A stretch of DNA of 64,000 bases, taken from assembly GCF_009208585.1 (NCBI RefSeq), contig NZ_WFLN01000004.1:434001-498000 (forward strand). The letters run 5' to 3'. Origin of the DNA: Fluviispira multicolorata. GTDB taxonomy: Bacteria > Bdellovibrionota_B > Oligoflexia > Silvanigrellales > Silvanigrellaceae. The notes below the pieces were generated by a model, which saw nothing but the letters and a program-made list of their open reading frames with translations, did not search any database and was not told where the DNA came from. How positions within the stretch are numbered: the stretch's first letter is position 1; every line of letters begins with the position of its first letter. The position numbers were made by a program, and so were the translations under genes. This document shows, one piece after another, positions 52,192 through 61,732 of this stretch.

Positions 52192-54330
52192 TTATTCCTG
52201 TTTTGAATTAAAATCAATTAATTTGGCGCTGTCTATAAGTATATTCGAAGCTTCTCTAAGAACAATATCATTTTTTCTAATTACTTTTGCAGAAAAATCA
52301 GCATTTTCTTCTTCATCATTCATTAAATCTGCTTCAGGATCTTTTCGTGTCGGTGTCTTTTTAGCTATTGGTTTCTTATCAGCGCTTTTTTTAGGATCAA
52401 CTTTATCTAATTCTTTTAAAGAAACAAGAGTGTTTTTATCATTTTTAACTTTTTCCATAGCTTCAGTTATTTTTTTAAATTCACTTGATTTTTCAACTCT
52501 TTCAGCACTTAATTTTTGTAATTTTGGAATAATTTCTCTGAAATTTCTTTCTGGTTTAAAATCTCGTGAGGGTTTAATAGTTGTATATGGTAAAGCATAA
52601 TCATTTTCTTGTTCACCAATATCTGTGGCATCTATAATATCTGGTATAATAATATCTGATATTATTCCTTTTTCTTGATTACTTTTGCCGCTTGGTCTAA
52701 AAAACTTTGCAATTGTAACATGAATGGCACCATCTGATTGACGACCATTTGTCCCTGGCACCTCAAAAATTGTTTGGACAGTTCCTTTTCCAAAAGTGCG
52801 TGAGTCTCCAACAATAAGACCTCTACCATAATCTTGAACTGCACCTGATAAAATTTCAGAGGCTGAGGCCGAGTATTTGCTTACTAGAATTGCAAGAGGG
52901 CCCGTGTAAAGAGCGTCTTTATTTTCAGAATCAATTGAGCGAACTTGTCTTTCTCTATCTTCAACTTGGGTTACCACAGGATCTTTAATGAAAAGACCAA
53001 CTATTTTTTGAGTTTCGGTAAGATCTCCCCCCCCATTTCTTCGTAAATCTATAAGAATTCCATCAACCTTTTGAGCTTTTAGTTTCTTAACTTCACGCGC
53101 CATATCATTAGACGAACTGCGGCATATTCTAGGGGCGTCTTGGCATTCCTTATAATCAATATAAAAGTTAGGTAGATTAATAACTCCTATTTTTTTATTT
53201 TCTAAATTTAATATTTCACTTTTAGCTTGGTAATCTTTTATTTGGACTACGGCTCTTTTCAGAGTAATTATATTACGACTCATTTTGCCATCTGTTTCTT
53301 TACGAAGAATAGCAAGTTTTACAATGGTGCCTTCTTTACCTCTTATAAGTTGGACAACTTTATTTAAATCCATCTCGATGACATCTTGCATTCCAGAACC
53401 ATCTCCAGAGTCAACAGCTGTAATTTTGTCATTCTTTTTTATCCTTCCATCTTTTGCAGCAGCTCCACCTGGAACAATAGCATCAATAACTGTATATCCA
53501 TCAATACTTCTGAGTGTTGCGCCAATACCAACGAGTTTTAAACTAAATTCAATTTGGAATTGGGTATTGTCGGTTGGCGTTAAAAAGCTTGAATGGGGAT
53601 CGAGAGAAAGTGCAAAGGAATTTAAAAAAAGTGAATTGATATCATCATTTGTGCGATTATCAACATCTTTTTTTATCATTTCATAACGTCTTATTAAACG
53701 CTTTCGTATCTTTTCAACATCATCAGTATCCTTCATATTTAAAAGAATAAACTTAATTGTTTTTCTCCACCGTTCAGTTAATTCTTTTGGAGATTTAGCC
53801 CAATCTAGTTTTTTTCTATCAGTTTCTATATACTCATCAATACTAAAATTAATTTTTTCTTGGATAATTCCCTTAGATGCTAAGGTTGCTTCTGCAACTC
53901 TCTTTTTATATTTTTCATACACACCATTTTCGCCACTAATAAATCGACAATCAATACTAGTTAGATTCTTAAATAAATCAACTTCTTGTTTTCTAAATAA
54001 ATCGATGTCATCTTGAGTAAAATAAAGTTTATTTGGATCGAGTAACTTAAAAAAAGTATCAAAAGTTCTTGCTGATATTTCTTTATCAAATGAACGATAA
54101 ATATAATGGTTTTTTAAAAAATCTTTCATTCTTTCGGAAAGAGATGAACAGGTTAAGTATCCAATATTTTTTTTTGGTACTTTTTTAATGTCTTTTATAA
54201 TATCTTTTATATTATTTTCTTCGGAGTTAGCATTCGGGAATATTGGAAATACATTTAAATATTGGCCGAGAGAGATGCACGCTACAATTGCAGCAAGGCT
54301 GAAAAAAACTTTTCTTTTTGATGAATTCAT
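52192..54330 (-). CDS. prc: C-terminal processing protease (S41, Prc/CtpA type)
   Basis: 712 aa. N-terminal signal or anchor (KRKVFFSLAAIVACISLG), helical N-domain, PDZ domain from about 245 (LVGIGATLRSIDGYTVIDAIVPGGAAAKDGRI, in pieces), and the S41 core with SKYSASASEILSGAVQDYGRG (nucleophile Ser) and SRTFGKGTVQTI (Lys base). The C-terminal domain is Lys-rich. A periplasmic protease that trims or degrades envelope proteins; E. coli Prc acts on MepS and PBP3. The DUF503 gene precedes it by 9 bp in the same direction. Confidence 0.92.
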   Translation of the reverse strand: MNSSKRKVFFSLAAIVACISLGQYLNVFPIFPNANSEENNIKDIIKDIKKVPKKNIGYLTCSSLSERMKDFLKNHYIYRSFDKEISARTFDTFFKLLDPNKLYFTQDDIDLFRKQEVDLFKNLTSIDCRFISGENGVYEKYKKRVAEATLASKGIIQEKINFSIDEYIETDRKKLDWAKSPKELTERWRKTIKFILLNMKDTDDVEKIRKRLIRRYEMIKKDVDNRTNDDINSLFLNSFALSLDPHSSFLTPTDNTQFQIEFSLKLVGIGATLRSIDGYTVIDAIVPGGAAAKDGRIKKNDKITAVDSGDGSGMQDVIEMDLNKVVQLIRGKEGTIVKLAILRKETDGKMSRNIITLKRAVVQIKDYQAKSEILNLENKKIGVINLPNFYIDYKECQDAPRICRSSSNDMAREVKKLKAQKVDGILIDLRRNGGGDLTETQKIVGLFIKDPVVTQVEDRERQVRSIDSENKDALYTGPLAILVSKYSASASEILSGAVQDYGRGLIVGDSRTFGKGTVQTIFEVPGTNGRQSDGAIHVTIAKFFRPSGKSNQEKGIISDIIIPDIIDATDIGEQENDYALPYTTIKPSRDFKPERNFREIIPKLQKLSAERVEKSSEFKKITEAMEKVKNDKNTLVSLKELDKVDPKKSADKKPIAKKTPTRKDPEADLMNDEEENADFSAKVIRKNDIVLREASNILIDSAKLIDFNSKQE

Positions 54331-54339
54331 TGAGAAGAC

Positions 54340-54822
54340 TCACTTTCGTGTTGGAATTCTTATATTCCTTCTTGAAAACCTAGATGATATAGGTGCTGTT
54401 ATATCATCATCATCCTTATCTGTGTACACAATTGTTTTTTCTCGTGCACGAAATGTTTTAGAAATATTTGATTGTTGATTAAACTCGCTCAAATTTTCTT
54501 CACTGTAAGCTAGGCTTTCATTTGTTTCAACAAATCGCCCATTAAACCAACAAAATATTTGTCCTTGATGAAAGCGAATTCTTGCCTCACCTGCTGCATC
54601 TACTCGTTCATGAATTTCATCTAGTCGCGCTTTAATTCTTTCATAATTGTCATCGAACATAGCAATCGCTAAAGATGTTTCTTCTTCATCCGCTCGAATG
54701 GTAATGCGATGAGTGAATTTTTGCTTTAATTTTTCACGGAGAGAGCGTAAAAGACGATCTCGATCGGAAGGCACAACTTCGGGATCAAGGTCAATAACGA
54801 TATATAGTGAGGCTAAATACAT
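54340..54822 (-). CDS. DUF503-like protein with disordered tail
   Basis: 160 aa from the ATG at 54822 (TAGGG upstream). The first 95 residues read MYLASLYIVIDLD, RDRLLRSLREKLKQKF, then ITIRADEEETSLAIAMFDDNYERIKARLDEIHERVD (in pieces), the alpha/beta pattern of DUF503/YlxP proteins. The tail is acidic, then basic (DDDDI, RRNIRIPTRK), probably unstructured. DUF503 genes often sit beside rbfA/infB, which is not the case here. Its start codon overlaps the opposite-strand start of the DUF3025 gene. Confidence 0.65.
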   Translation of the reverse strand: MYLASLYIVIDLDPEVVPSDRDRLLRSLREKLKQKFTHRITIRADEEETSLAIAMFDDNYERIKARLDEIHERVDAAGEARIRFHQGQIFCWFNGRFVETNESLAYSEENLSEFNQQSNISKTFRAREKTIVYTDKDDDDITAPISSRFSRRNIRIPTRK

Positions 54823-55576
54823 GGCACACCCTAATGAATCAAGGGTTGAAAAAAAAGAACACATTGTACCCCAACTTACATTTAGAAGTTGGAATTCGCA
54901 ATTTTTAAAATGCTCTGAACTGTTCTTTCCAATTATGCCATATGGAAAGGTTTTTTCAAACTTCTGTTCTTGGCCACAGTTAAACGATTTAAATGTGCAT
55001 CTTCCAAGTTTTATTTGTTCTTGGAGTGGTCAAAAAATTAACTTTGTTCTCCAAAGAGGTATGCGTGTTAAGGAAGGCTTTGAAGGTCTCTATGAGCCAC
55101 GCATTTTTTTGCTTGGTGAAGTAAGAACTCGTCTTGAGAATTGGCATGACTTTTTTAATGCACAAATTTGGTATTCATTTCCTAAAACAAAGTCTGCGTT
55201 AAATATGCGGCAATTTTTTGCTTTCGATGAACATGCAGAATTTCCTTGGTGCAAATCTCCTCCAAATAGGATGCGTGAGCAAGATTATATGACTATGTTT
55301 GATGAGGGGGGGTGTTTGATAGCAAAAATAAATAATGTAAAAGTTCCATTTATTTTTGGTCATGCAATCTATGAACGCATGTTGTACGGACAAACTGATT
55401 TATCTATGTGTGCAATTACTATTGAATGTGAAGTTAGTTTTTTAAATAAAAGATTAAAAGATCAATTAAAAATATTAGATTTAAAAGCAGCAAAAATTCT
55501 TTCTAATAGAAATATTTATTATGAAAATAAACCCTTTTTTACATTTTCAATAGCTAAAGCTCTTAGCTATTTATAA
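54821..55576 (+). CDS. DUF3025-family protein
   Basis: 251 aa from ATG 54821 (GTGAGG 8 bp upstream, lying inside the divergent DUF503 gene). Core motif LENWHDFFNAQIWYSFPKTKSALN (in pieces) at about 106-130 is the DUF3025 hallmark, followed by REQDYMTMFDEGG and FGHAIYERMLYG. Family function unknown. The start shares the tetranucleotide CATG with the start codon on the opposite strand; a TTG near 54845 would avoid this. Confidence 0.75.
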   Translation: MAHPNESRVEKKEHIVPQLTFRSWNSQFLKCSELFFPIMPYGKVFSNFCSWPQLNDLNVHLPSFICSWSGQKINFVLQRGMRVKEGFEGLYEPRIFLLGEVRTRLENWHDFFNAQIWYSFPKTKSALNMRQFFAFDEHAEFPWCKSPPNRMREQDYMTMFDEGGCLIAKINNVKVPFIFGHAIYERMLYGQTDLSMCAITIECEVSFLNKRLKDQLKILDLKAAKILSNRNIYYENKPFFTFSIAKALSYL

Positions 55577-55694
55577 AAACATAAAGTTTTAAAAGTAAAA
55601 CATTAAAAAATATGACAAATATTTGACTGAATCTTTGCAAGACTATGAATTTTTATTTACATAGTAGAACATTTGTTAAAGGAAGGTTTTAATT

Positions 55695-56447
55695 ATGAAA
55701 AGAATCCTTAATTTAATGATAATAATTGTTTTAACTCTATTTAGTTCTAAGTTATTTGGAAAAGAAGTCAATAAAATTACTTTAACAACGGAAGCATTTA
55801 TTTATCAGACAGAAAAATTGAGTGACAATCGTGTCGGAGGGTTGGCTGGAAAAATTATCAGTGCATCATTAAAAAAAATTAATTTTAAATATAATATGTT
55901 ATGGCTTCCTTGGAAAAGAGCCCAGCTTGAGGCTTTGTTAAACACTGACAAAGCAACTTTTATATTGCCACTTACAAGGAATAATGAAAGGGAGAGTAAA
56001 TATAATTGGGTATCACATTTATATAATAACGATACAACATTTTTTAGACTAAAAGGCAAAAGTGCTATTAATGATTTAAAGAGTGCAAAAAATTTAAAAA
56101 CTGGAGTTCTCAATGGCTCGTCATATGAAATAACATTAAAAGAGGCGCAGTTGAGCTATGAAACATCTACTCTAGACGAAACAAATGTAAAAAAATTAAT
56201 TCTTAAAAAAATTGATGCATGGTACACCGATAAATTAAGTGGAATGACATCATTTAAAATAAACAATATAAATTTAGAGCATATCTCATATGGACGTACA
56301 ATTGACTCTGAAAAAATATATATTGCAACTGCAAAAAGCACTCCTCAAGCTCTTGTGAAAACTTTGAGGAATGCTATTGAAGAATTTAAAAAGTCTGATG
56401 AGTATAAAAGTTTACTTAAAGATTCGTTTAAAAATTCTGAAGAATAG
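55695..56447 (+). CDS. periplasmic solute-binding protein (SBP_bac_3-like), orphan
   Basis: 250 aa with a signal peptide (MKRILNLMIIIVLTLFSSKLFGK) and AAAGGAAGG upstream. The mature part has the two-lobe pattern of type-3 binding proteins: VGGLAGKIISASLKKI, MLWLPWKRAQLEALLNT, LPLTRNNERESKYNWVS, and a second lobe GVLNGSSYEITLKEA. No permease or ATPase gene is adjacent. It may be a stand-alone ligand sensor or serve a distant transporter. Sequence resembles the PAAT-like proteins of unknown ligand common in proteobacteria. Confidence 0.72.
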   Translation: MKRILNLMIIIVLTLFSSKLFGKEVNKITLTTEAFIYQTEKLSDNRVGGLAGKIISASLKKINFKYNMLWLPWKRAQLEALLNTDKATFILPLTRNNERESKYNWVSHLYNNDTTFFRLKGKSAINDLKSAKNLKTGVLNGSSYEITLKEAQLSYETSTLDETNVKKLILKKIDAWYTDKLSGMTSFKINNINLEHISYGRTIDSEKIYIATAKSTPQALVKTLRNAIEEFKKSDEYKSLLKDSFKNSEE

Positions 56448-57644
56448 TTAAAGTGAATGTAATAAATTTAAATGTTGTTCATAAAATTCTTTGATTTTCC
56501 AATAGGGTTTAATTGGATTCGGAACGGCTCCTATTATTTCTAAGTGATCCCAACCATGTTTTATTCCCATATCATTCCAAATCCCTTTTTGAACAGTGCC
56601 ATCATAAAAAACACGCTTTTTATTAAATGGAGACGCCATACTAATCGTATTTACAACTCCATCGTTAGCTAGCCATTTTTCATTTATTTCAATCTTTCCA
56701 GGGTATTTGTGTGTGAAGCAGCCAATTGCATTTGCAGGAAAGCTTAAAAATGTTAAAATTGAAATTTGGCAGTTTGTAAATGGAATGTTTATTGCTGTTG
56801 ATTGCGTTGAATATGAAAAATAATAAGTATCATCATATTCCTTATCTGATGTATTAAAAATATGTGCTCCTTCAGGGCTGAGATCCCATTTGCTAATATC
56901 ATTTGTATTCCAAATATAGGATTGATATGCTCTTTTTAAAAACGCTGGAATACTTTCATTTTTTCCTTTTACTAAATTCCATTGCTCTAATTTAAAATCT
57001 AAAAAGGGTTCTACTCCGAGTGCACTTGCTATTGCTGCCATTGAAGTGATTAAAAATTGAGACGTAGGTAAAAAAACGTCTGCTAAATGTGTTAGTGAAG
57101 TTCCATTATTTGGAGTTGATACTGTTGTTATACTTGTTACCCAACTATTATTTCCTCTAAATAGTTCTGCGACATCAGTAGAACTTACAAGCATTTCTTC
57201 TTTATAACCTTCTCGAAGTAAATTCAATAGAACTCGAATCGTTTGTCCTCCTTGACTGTGACCAAGCAAATGGATTTTATGATTTTGATCCCATTCTGGA
57301 TAAAGCGGTTCTGGATAACAGCGACCAAAACGAGCATGTTTAAATCTTTTTGCATGGGCTTCTCCATAATCTGCACAACCTCCTTTAATTTGTGCATAGA
57401 GATCAACCGCACGATCGTAGTTAGAGCTAAATTTACCAACAGATGCGGTAAAAACTTTTCCGTTATAAACTTTAAGATCTTCCTGTAGATCATTAAACCC
57501 TCCCCAGTATTTATAGCCAAGAAGTTCATGACGTCCCCAGCCTGAAAATCCATGGACAAGCACCAGGGGGTCTCGATTTGTTGCATAGCTGCCAATTGAA
57601 AAAATAAGTAAGAAAATAAATAGACTGATTCTAATGAAAGTCAT
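56448..57644 (-). CDS. secreted triacylglycerol lipase (family I.5-like)
   Basis: 398 aa from ATG 57644 (AAGGAG 6 bp upstream). Signal peptide to about SYA, then DPLVLVHGFSGWGRHE (oxyanion region), EAHAKRFKHARFGRCYPE with the paired His of the zinc-binding insert, LLGHSQGG (nucleophile Ser), WLANDGVVNTIS (acid Asp) and GWDHLEIIG (His). This arrangement matches the large zinc-containing lipases of Geobacillus and Staphylococcus. Ends directly against the solute-binding gene on the other strand (1 bp). Confidence 0.9.
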   Translation of the reverse strand: MTFIRISLFIFLLIFSIGSYATNRDPLVLVHGFSGWGRHELLGYKYWGGFNDLQEDLKVYNGKVFTASVGKFSSNYDRAVDLYAQIKGGCADYGEAHAKRFKHARFGRCYPEPLYPEWDQNHKIHLLGHSQGGQTIRVLLNLLREGYKEEMLVSSTDVAELFRGNNSWVTSITTVSTPNNGTSLTHLADVFLPTSQFLITSMAAIASALGVEPFLDFKLEQWNLVKGKNESIPAFLKRAYQSYIWNTNDISKWDLSPEGAHIFNTSDKEYDDTYYFSYSTQSTAINIPFTNCQISILTFLSFPANAIGCFTHKYPGKIEINEKWLANDGVVNTISMASPFNKKRVFYDGTVQKGIWNDMGIKHGWDHLEIIGAVPNPIKPYWKIKEFYEQHLNLLHSL

Positions 57645-57867
57645 AAGGATCTCCTTGTGGGTGTGCCAACCCAATTTTTGAACTGGCTGTGTATTTAATT
57701 GTCAAACAACTGAGTTTATTATATGATTACAATATCTTGGAATACAAATGTTTTTTAACAATATTTTATTTTTTTGATTTTCAAATAAGTAAAAAATTAA
57801 AAATTTATTTTTATTTTTTAGAAATATTCTTAGAATAAATAAAAGTAATATATTTGTCAGAGAGCAT

Positions 57868-59253
57868 ATGGATAAAGAAAATAAAAAATATTTTTTTTCT
57901 TCAATCGATGAAAAAAAGAATGTAAAAGAAATTTTCGTAATTCAACGCAATAATATCATGCAAATTGATATGTCAATTTATGGTTCTAAAAGTTTTACAA
58001 ACCGTGCCATTGTCCTTGCTGGAATGAGTGCAAGAGTGACTAAAATTGAAGGTTTTCTTTTTTCTGAAGATTCATATTGGGGCTTGCAAGCTTTAAGTTC
58101 TTTAGGATTTCGTATTAAAGTAAATTATTCTGAAAAAAGTGTAATAATTTACCCCCCTATTGAAAATTTTCAAAATTATTTTGAAATATATTATGGGAAA
58201 GCAGGTACTTTAGCTCGTTTTTTTCCTGCAGTTATATTAAATTGGCAAAAGACTTTTCCAAAATTTAGTAAAATTAAAGTTCTTACAAATGCAGATGATC
58301 AGCTTATTAAACGACCTATTTACGAAATTGTTCATGCATTGAAAGAAATGAATGCAAATATTTCTTGTGATAAATTACCAATGCAAATATCTTCGTCAAA
58401 TATTTTTGGAAATTGTAAAATAAGTGGTAAGACTTCAGGCCAATTTTTAAGTGGATTGATCTTTACAGCATTTGGGGCAAAATCGTTAATAAACATTAAC
58501 AGAATAGATAATCTTGTTCAGCCAGATTATGTAAGAATGACTTTAAAGTCAATTGAAACTTTTGGAGGACAAATTAAGTGCGATCAAGAACTCACTCATT
58601 TTCAAATTTTTCCTTCATTTAATATTGGAACGGACTGCTATCAGGTTGAAGCAGATGCATCAACTTGTTGTTATTTTATATCTCTAGCTTATTTACATAA
58701 TTTTAGTTTAAGAATAAGAAATTTAGGTCAATTAACTTTGCAACCTGATTTTCATTTTATTTCATTTTTAAAAGAATTAGGTGCTCTTATAGAATTTACT
58801 GATTCTGAAATATTTGTGTTTAGAAAAGAAGTGTATGAAAAGCCAAAAGGAAATTTTACTTTCAATTTTTCTAAATTAAGTGATCAAGCATTGACTATGG
58901 GAATAATTGCACTATTTGCAGCTGAACCCATAGAAATTAGAAATATCATTCATATACGCCATCATGAAAGTGATAGAATATCTTGTTTTATAAATAATTT
59001 GAGAGCATTAAATATTCAATGTGATGAATTTGTAGATGGATTTCGAGTTTATCCTTTCAAAAAAGGGCTCAATAATCTTGTCGGTCAATGGAAAACATTT
59101 GTTGATCATCGATTTGTAATGAGTGGATTTATTTTAGCATCATTTGCTCAAAATATATCTATAGAAAATCCATCCTGTGTTGAGAAAACAGCTCCAATGT
59201 TTTTTCAACAGCTCAAAGATTTAGGTTTTCAATTTAAAATAACTGAGGCATAA
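57868..59253 (+). CDS. aroA: 3-phosphoshikimate 1-carboxyvinyltransferase (divergent)
   Basis: 461 aa. EPSP synthase, shikimate pathway. Conserved sites by eye: YGSKSFTNRAI (Lys22/Ser23/Arg27 of E. coli numbering), GKAGTLARFF for GNAGTAMRPL, ADDQLIKRPI (Arg124), SGKTSGQFLSGL (Gln171), LSDQALTMG (Asp313), HHESDRI (Glu341, Arg344), DHRFVM (Arg386), EKTAPMFF (Lys411). Several substrate-pocket residues differ (see findings). The first 30 residues before MQIDMSIYG are an extension; a start at 57958 is possible. aroC begins 4 bp downstream. Confidence 0.85.
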   Translation: MDKENKKYFFSSIDEKKNVKEIFVIQRNNIMQIDMSIYGSKSFTNRAIVLAGMSARVTKIEGFLFSEDSYWGLQALSSLGFRIKVNYSEKSVIIYPPIENFQNYFEIYYGKAGTLARFFPAVILNWQKTFPKFSKIKVLTNADDQLIKRPIYEIVHALKEMNANISCDKLPMQISSSNIFGNCKISGKTSGQFLSGLIFTAFGAKSLININRIDNLVQPDYVRMTLKSIETFGGQIKCDQELTHFQIFPSFNIGTDCYQVEADASTCCYFISLAYLHNFSLRIRNLGQLTLQPDFHFISFLKELGALIEFTDSEIFVFRKEVYEKPKGNFTFNFSKLSDQALTMGIIALFAAEPIEIRNIIHIRHHESDRISCFINNLRALNIQCDEFVDGFRVYPFKKGLNNLVGQWKTFVDHRFVMSGFILASFAQNISIENPSCVEKTAPMFFQQLKDLGFQFKITEA

Positions 59254-59257
59254 ATTT

Positions 59258-60370
59258 ATGGCGAACACTTTTGGTAGATTATTTAAAGTGACAACATTTG
59301 GTGAATCACATGGAGTTGCTTTGGGATGTGTGATAGATGGCTGTCCTGCTGGTTTGTATCTAGATGAAGAAATAATTCAAGCCTTATTAGACAGAAGAAA
59401 ACCAGGACAGAATCTTTTTACGACTGAGCGTGCAGAAAGCGACAAATGTGAAATTATTTCTGGTACTGAGAATTCTGTTACTTTAGGAACACCCATAACT
59501 ATAATTATTCGTAATCAAGATAAAAAGCCAAGGGATTATTCTCAACTAGAGAATATTTTTCGTCCTGGACATGCGGATTACACAACAAAAATAAAATATG
59601 GTTTGACATCTAAAAGCGGAGGAGGAAGAGCCAGTGCGAGAGAAACGGTGGGCAGAGTTGCGGCCTCCGCAGTGGCTAAAGCATATTTGCAATCTATTTT
59701 TCCTGCTATAAATGTAATGGCTTGGGTACAAAGAATATCTAATATAAATGCTCATGTAAATCACTCAGATCTTATTATTGAAAATATTGAAAAAAGTGAA
59801 ATCCGTTGTCCAGATTCTAATGCGAGTGAACTTATGAAGAGAGCAATTCTTTCGGCAAAGGAGCAAGGTGATTCTCTTGGGGGTGTGATTCGATGTGTTG
59901 CTTCTTCTGTTCCGACAGGAATTGGTGAACCAGTTTTTGATAAACTTGAAGCTGAATTAGCTAAAGCCATGTTGAGTATCCCCGCAAGTAAAAGCTTTGA
60001 AATTGGCAATGGATTGGATGCAACTTATTTAATGGGTAGTGAAAATAATGATCCTTTTTATATTAATAATGAAGGAAAAATTCTTACTAAAAGTAATAGA
60101 TCAGGAGGAATTCAAGGGGGTATTTCGAATGGAATGCCAATTGAATTTAGTGTCGGATTTAAACCTATTTCTACAATTTATAAAGAGCAAGAAACAGTTA
60201 CAAAGCAAAATCCTACTGAAATAAAATTTTCTATACCACAAGGAAGGCATGACCCATGTGTTTTACCACGTGCCGTTCCAATTGTTGAAGCAATGTGTTG
60301 GCTTGTACTTGCCGATCAGTTCATGCTTCAAAATTTTAGGGAAATATATGATAAACATCATTTTAAATAA
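59258..60370 (+). CDS. aroC: chorismate synthase
   Basis: 370 aa. Converts EPSP to chorismate with reduced FMN. Signatures TTFGESHG at the N-terminus, RRKPGQN, FRPGHADYTTKIKYG, GGGRASARETVGRVAA, the GGIQGGISNGMPI FMN loop, and GRHDPCVLPRAVPIVEAM near the C-terminus. Follows aroA by 4 bp and overlaps aroB by 23 bp. Confidence 0.96.
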   Translation: MANTFGRLFKVTTFGESHGVALGCVIDGCPAGLYLDEEIIQALLDRRKPGQNLFTTERAESDKCEIISGTENSVTLGTPITIIIRNQDKKPRDYSQLENIFRPGHADYTTKIKYGLTSKSGGGRASARETVGRVAASAVAKAYLQSIFPAINVMAWVQRISNINAHVNHSDLIIENIEKSEIRCPDSNASELMKRAILSAKEQGDSLGGVIRCVASSVPTGIGEPVFDKLEAELAKAMLSIPASKSFEIGNGLDATYLMGSENNDPFYINNEGKILTKSNRSGGIQGGISNGMPIEFSVGFKPISTIYKEQETVTKQNPTEIKFSIPQGRHDPCVLPRAVPIVEAMCWLVLADQFMLQNFREIYDKHHFK

Positions 60371-61586
60371 AGAAAAAGAATTAAAATCTATTCTACAAGA
60401 TTTCTTTTTTAAAGGATATCATAGGAATTCAAAACCTGAATTTCGAAATTTTTATGATGAAGAAGTCTTTCAAGTCGCTTGTCAAATATATAAGAGAGGA
60501 TTTACGCAAAATCAACAGAATTTTGCACTAAATGGCAATTCATTAGATATTAATTTTGTAGAAAAAAAACAGATAATAGATATTTTAAATAAGAAGGCTT
60601 CAAGTAAAATATTTTATATTATTGACGCGAATTTTTATAAAAAATATTTAAATTTAGTCAGTGCAAAAAAAATATTTCTTTATGAAGCAAGTGAAACAAA
60701 TAAAAATTTAGAATCAATGACTCAAATATTAAGAGAAATTTCATCTGATTGTGAAGAAATTATTGCCATAGGTGGAGGAATAACTCTTGATATCTCTGGT
60801 TTTATTGCAGGTATATGTAAACTTCCAATCACTTATTTAGCAACTTCATTATTAGCAACGATTGATGCTGCTGTCGGTGGAAAAACAGGTGTTAATTTCA
60901 CACCTTTTGGTAAAAATCAAATTGGTCTTTTTTATAATGCAAAAGAGTTTTATTGCGTACCCGAATTTTTTCAAACATTGCCTCAAATTGAAATTATTTC
61001 AGGGATGTGTGAAGCATTAAAGCATTCTTGGTTGTATGGTTCTTTCGATGAAGATTTACCTATATTTAATGACATATGCCAAGGTGAATATAATTTTATA
61101 AACTCAATTCAATTTTTTTTAAAACACATCTCATATAAGATGAATATTGTTAATCAAGATCCTTTTGAAAATAGTGTAATACGATCATCACTAAATTTTG
61201 GTCATACATTAGCACATATAATTGAAGCATTGTGTGAGGAAGATAGAATAAAAAGAATTCCACATGGAATTGCCGTTGCGCATGGAATGTATTTTCTTAT
61301 TCAGAATAAATATGTTGAGAATAAAAGTATAAAATTTATTAATTTTTTAACTCAAATTATTTATTTATATCCAATTGTAAAGTATAAAGGAATATATGCC
61401 AGTGAAATAGAAAAATATTTGAAGCATGATAAAAAAAACATAAATTCTTTTCAATGTGTTTTAAGTTTACCGAGTTATGCTTGTTTTTCTCTTAATGAAG
61501 TTCGAAATAAAAATCAGAATATTTTAAAAATTTTCAATTCTATGGATTTTTCAATTTTAGCTTCTCAATATTTAAATAGCTTTTGA
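60348..61586 (+). CDS. aroB: 3-dehydroquinate synthase (divergent)
   Basis: 412 aa from ATG 60348 (AGGGA 5 bp upstream), overlapping aroC by 23 bp. AroB-type sugar phosphate cyclase motifs: IIAIGGGITLDISGFIAGI, ATSLLATIDAAVGGKTGVNF, KNQIGLFYNAKEF, SGMCEALKHSWLYGS (zinc Glu), NFGHTLAHIIEAL and IPHGIAVAHGM (zinc His). About 50 residues at the N-terminus are extra. Sister enzymes make other cyclitols, but the aroA-aroC context favours the shikimate pathway. Confidence 0.83.
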   Translation: MINIILNKEKELKSILQDFFFKGYHRNSKPEFRNFYDEEVFQVACQIYKRGFTQNQQNFALNGNSLDINFVEKKQIIDILNKKASSKIFYIIDANFYKKYLNLVSAKKIFLYEASETNKNLESMTQILREISSDCEEIIAIGGGITLDISGFIAGICKLPITYLATSLLATIDAAVGGKTGVNFTPFGKNQIGLFYNAKEFYCVPEFFQTLPQIEIISGMCEALKHSWLYGSFDEDLPIFNDICQGEYNFINSIQFFLKHISYKMNIVNQDPFENSVIRSSLNFGHTLAHIIEALCEEDRIKRIPHGIAVAHGMYFLIQNKYVENKSIKFINFLTQIIYLYPIVKYKGIYASEIEKYLKHDKKNINSFQCVLSLPSYACFSLNEVRNKNQNILKIFNSMDFSILASQYLNSF

Positions 61587-61732
61587 CATACACTTTTAAT
61601 TATTTTTTAAAAATTTGTATTAAAACAATAATATGTCGTCAAAGGAAGGTTGTTTTTTTTAATAGATTCCATAAAATGGTTTTACTTCAGATTTATTAGA
61701 TTTTAATTGCTTTAATTTAATAAGGAGATAGT

